64,000 nucleotides of DNA from Cognataquiflexum aquatile. Lineage in GTDB: Bacteria > Bacteroidota > Bacteroidia > Cytophagales > Cyclobacteriaceae. Within the stretch, counting starts at the first letter, position 1. Every line of letters starts with the position of its first letter. Location of the stretch: positions 434,001 through 498,000 of the forward strand of contig NZ_QMIK01000002.1 in NCBI RefSeq assembly GCF_003316845.1, in the 5' to 3' direction. Positions 61,945 through 64,000 of this stretch are shown piece by piece. The notes below the pieces were generated by a model. It worked only from the letters and a program-made list of their open reading frames with translations. It was not told the DNA's origin and made no database searches. Made by a program: the position numbers and the translations under genes.

Positions 61945-63039
61945 ATGTCTAAAAAAATGAAGACACGCGTTTTAAGCATAATTTTAGCGGTTTTGGTAGT
62001 GGTAGTACTACCGAGCTGCGGACTTTTGGGCAAGAAAGGATCTGCCAGTGAAAAAGACAATAGAAGGGGTGAAGTTACGGGTGTTCCCAAGAGGGTTATC
62101 TGGCAACAAATCCTTCCTCAAGAAATGGTACCGGTCAAAGCCGGGACTTTTTGGATGGGGCAAGCGGATGAGGATATTGCCTTCTCCCAGTCCTCTTTGA
62201 ATAAGCAGATTACGATCTCCGAATTTTATATGGATAAGTATGAAGTATCCAACAACAAATACAGACAATTCATCGAAGCAGTCAGGTTAGGAGAATACAC
62301 CTACAGTACCCCTACTACTTTGAAAGAAGCACCGACTTTTGATATCAACACCGTGCTTCCAGATACTACTGTGTGGAATACCAGTTTTACCTATCACTAT
62401 GGTGATCCTTTGATGGAGTTTTATTTTGACCACCCTGCTTTTGACAATTATCCTGTAGTAGGTGTCAGCTGGGAGCAGGCCAATATGTACTGTCAGTGGA
62501 GAACCTACCATTTGAACGCTAACGACAAAGCTGACTTTGACTATCCTCCTTTCAGATTACCATCTGAGGCAGAATGGGAATACGCAGCCAAAGGCGGAAA
62601 AGAAGTAGCGAAGTATCCTTGGGGTGGTCCTTACCTGAAAAACAAAAGAGGATGTCTGATGGCAAACTTCAAACCAGGTAGAGGAAATTACATTGACGAC
62701 GGATTTGCATACACTGCGCCGGTAGATGTTTTTGCTCCAAATGGATTTGGATTGTACAACATGTCAGGCAACGTGGCGGAATGGGTATTGGATTCCTACA
62801 ATGCAGTCAGTGGATCAGTGACATGGGATTTGGATCCTAGGTATGATGATCCAAATGAAAAAAGAAAAGTAGTACGTGGCGGTTCTTGGAAAGATATCGC
62901 TCATTACCTCGAAACAAGTACAAGAACTTACGAATTCCAGGATGTAAAAACAGCACACATCGGATTCAGAACTGCGATGACCTATTTGGGTAGATCAGGT
63001 TCAATGGATATCAGTAACAACAGAAGAAGAAAAAAGTAA
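61945..63039 (+). CDS. gldK: GldK/PorK-family T9SS lipoprotein
   Basis: 364 residues. Lipobox LPS-Cys25. A sulfatase-modifying-factor (FGE-like) fold fills the rest: MVPVKAGTFWMGQADED, PVVGVSWEQANMYCQWR, FRLPSEAEWEYAAKGG, MSGNVAEWVLDSYN and VVRGGSWKD. GldK forms the outer-membrane ring of the type IX secretion/gliding motor with GldN. The formylglycine-generating cysteines are not required in this branch. Order gldK-gldL-gldM matches the canonical operon, so gldN should follow beyond the window. Confidence 0.95.
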   Translation: MSKKMKTRVLSIILAVLVVVVLPSCGLLGKKGSASEKDNRRGEVTGVPKRVIWQQILPQEMVPVKAGTFWMGQADEDIAFSQSSLNKQITISEFYMDKYEVSNNKYRQFIEAVRLGEYTYSTPTTLKEAPTFDINTVLPDTTVWNTSFTYHYGDPLMEFYFDHPAFDNYPVVGVSWEQANMYCQWRTYHLNANDKADFDYPPFRLPSEAEWEYAAKGGKEVAKYPWGGPYLKNKRGCLMANFKPGRGNYIDDGFAYTAPVDVFAPNGFGLYNMSGNVAEWVLDSYNAVSGSVTWDLDPRYDDPNEKRKVVRGGSWKDIAHYLETSTRTYEFQDVKTAHIGFRTAMTYLGRSGSMDISNNRRRKK

Positions 63040-63088
63040 ATCGAATAACATCTTAATCACTCACTCACCTCTAAATTTTTAAAAAAAA

Positions 63089-63889
63089 ATGGCAACAAAA
63101 AACAAATCATTCATGAACGTATTTTACGGGGATATCATGCCAAAAATATATGGTATCGGTGCTGCCGTAGTTATCCTGGGAGCTATGTTCAAAATCCTAG
63201 ATTGGCCTTTCGCTAGTTTGATGATCGGTGTGGGTCTATCCACAGAGGCCGCAATATTTTTCTTATCGGCATTTGAGCCCAAGCACGAGGAAGTGGATTG
63301 GTCTAAAGTATATCCTGAATTAGCCGGTGAAGAACCTGCTGAGCGTAGATCAACCAAAAAAGAGCCAAAAGATAATCTTAGCCAAAAATTTGACGAGATG
63401 TTGGCCAATGCCAAAATCGGCCCCGAGTTGTTTGACAGCTTAGGTAAAGGAATCCAAAATCTTGCGACCTCCGCTGAAAAAATGGGCACAATTGCCGATG
63501 CAGCTGTTGCAACCAATGAATATGCAAGCAATGTGAAGACAGCTTCAAAGACTTTGGTGGATATCAACCAGTCTTATGGTAAAACTGCCATGGCCTTGAC
63601 CGAACTTTCTTCTGCTTCCGCAGATGCAAAAGAATACCATAGCCAAGTGGTCACAGTAACCAAAAACCTTTCTGCATTGAACAATGTGTATGAAATGGAA
63701 TTATTGGATGCCCAATCACACCTCAAAACCCTGAATAAATTCTATTCCAACATTTCTACAGCAATGGAAGGTCTGAACGAAGCAGGAAAAGAAACAGAAC
63801 AGTTCAAAACAGAGTTGGCAAAACTCAATTCCAATGTTAGCTCATTGAATAAAGTATATGGCGGAATGCTTTCAGCCATGAAAGGTTAA
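63089..63889 (+). CDS. gldL: GldL/PorL-family T9SS motor protein
   Basis: 266 residues. Two adjacent membrane helices near the N-terminus (YGIGAAVVILGAMFKIL and LMIGVGLSTEAAIFFLSAF) carry the conserved acidic residue (Glu in the second helix) thought to be used for proton-driven rotation. A cytoplasmic coiled-coil-like tail follows (GLNEAGKETEQFKTELAKL). GldL with GldM forms the proton-powered motor of T9SS and gliding. It follows gldK by 49 bp. Confidence 0.95.
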   Translation: MATKNKSFMNVFYGDIMPKIYGIGAAVVILGAMFKILDWPFASLMIGVGLSTEAAIFFLSAFEPKHEEVDWSKVYPELAGEEPAERRSTKKEPKDNLSQKFDEMLANAKIGPELFDSLGKGIQNLATSAEKMGTIADAAVATNEYASNVKTASKTLVDINQSYGKTAMALTELSSASADAKEYHSQVVTVTKNLSALNNVYEMELLDAQSHLKTLNKFYSNISTAMEGLNEAGKETEQFKTELAKLNSNVSSLNKVYGGMLSAMKG

Positions 63890-63929
63890 GCCTTGTTCAT
63901 ATTTATATTTAATCTTTTAGAAAAATAAT

Positions 63930-64000
63930 ATGGCAGGCGGAAAAGAAACACCAAGGCAGCGGATGATCGGTATGATGTACCTTGTATTGACAGCTTTGCT
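63930..64000 (+). CDS. gldM: GldM/PorM-family protein, N-terminus only
   Basis: 71 bases that encode MAGGKETPRQRMIGMMYLVL and TALL before the window ends. That start and the first membrane helix are those of GldM, the periplasm-spanning partner of GldL. The gene lies 40 bp after gldL. Confidence 0.9.
   Translation, partial: MAGGKETPRQRMIGMMYLVLTAL

Overview
The window is chromosomal DNA of a Bacteroidota bacterium, most likely order Cytophagales and probably family Cyclobacteriaceae (inference from gene content and style). Supporting signs are the gliding/type IX secretion genes porP-gldK-gldL-gldM at the right edge, a protein with a C-terminal type IX sorting domain, the fused thrA followed by thrB and thrC, -7 boxes of the Bacteroidota form TAnnTTTG, many lipoproteins, and frequent TTG/GTG starts without Shine-Dalgarno sites. 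I see no prophage, CRISPR array, intact insertion sequence or obvious genomic island. Most genes are core or family-conserved.

Layout. 1-4.1 kb: mutY (left-truncated, TTG start) diverges from an HU gene, followed by a TPR protein, a 29-residue basic ribosomal-type protein and RNase G/E. 4.3-13.5 kb: a PQQ-like propeller protein, a SIMPL protein, and enzymes that fit peptide scavenging (M14 carboxypeptidase, L-Ala-D/L-Glu epimerase, M19 dipeptidase), then 3-hydroxyanthranilate dioxygenase. 13.5-24.4 kb: membrane and envelope proteins (Omp85-type barrel, DUF6702, HupE-like, M1 peptidase), ferrochelatase, an MFS transporter, a UPF0316 protein, a META lipoprotein and a cupin. 24.6-32.3 kb: threonine synthesis (a candidate Thr leader peptide, thrA, thrB, thrC) with asd nearby on the other strand. 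32.5-41 kb: a 1110-residue lamin-tail protein, a DksA-like protein, scpB, a SprT-like gene, a tiny Glu-rich lipoprotein, der, era and initiator tRNA-Met. 41-47.3 kb: an exported flavodoxin-fold reductase, a haem-binding DUF3365 lipoprotein, a Ycf48-type type IX cargo protein and a Cys/Met-metabolism PLP enzyme. 47.6-55.9 kb: three overlapping SurA-like chaperone genes, then a phosphatase/STAS/HATPase partner-switching module, DUF4197 and a DciA-like gene. 55.9-64 kb: hemW, an Omp85 protein, DUF4271, uroporphyrinogen-III synthase, porP and gldKLM.

The most unusual content is intergenic. At least nine places just downstream of stop codons carry degenerate period-7 tracts; the longest is 13 heptamers at 42104-42194. 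There are also three dispersed hairpin-rich repeat families: A at 38163/42074, B at 19301/47469 and C at 6213/29797 (two inverted 164-bp copies). A decayed duplicate of the initiator-tRNA 3' end and its terminator follows that gene, and a ten-residue Thr/Ile-rich leader peptide lies upstream of thrA. These are read directly from the sequence; what they do is inference.
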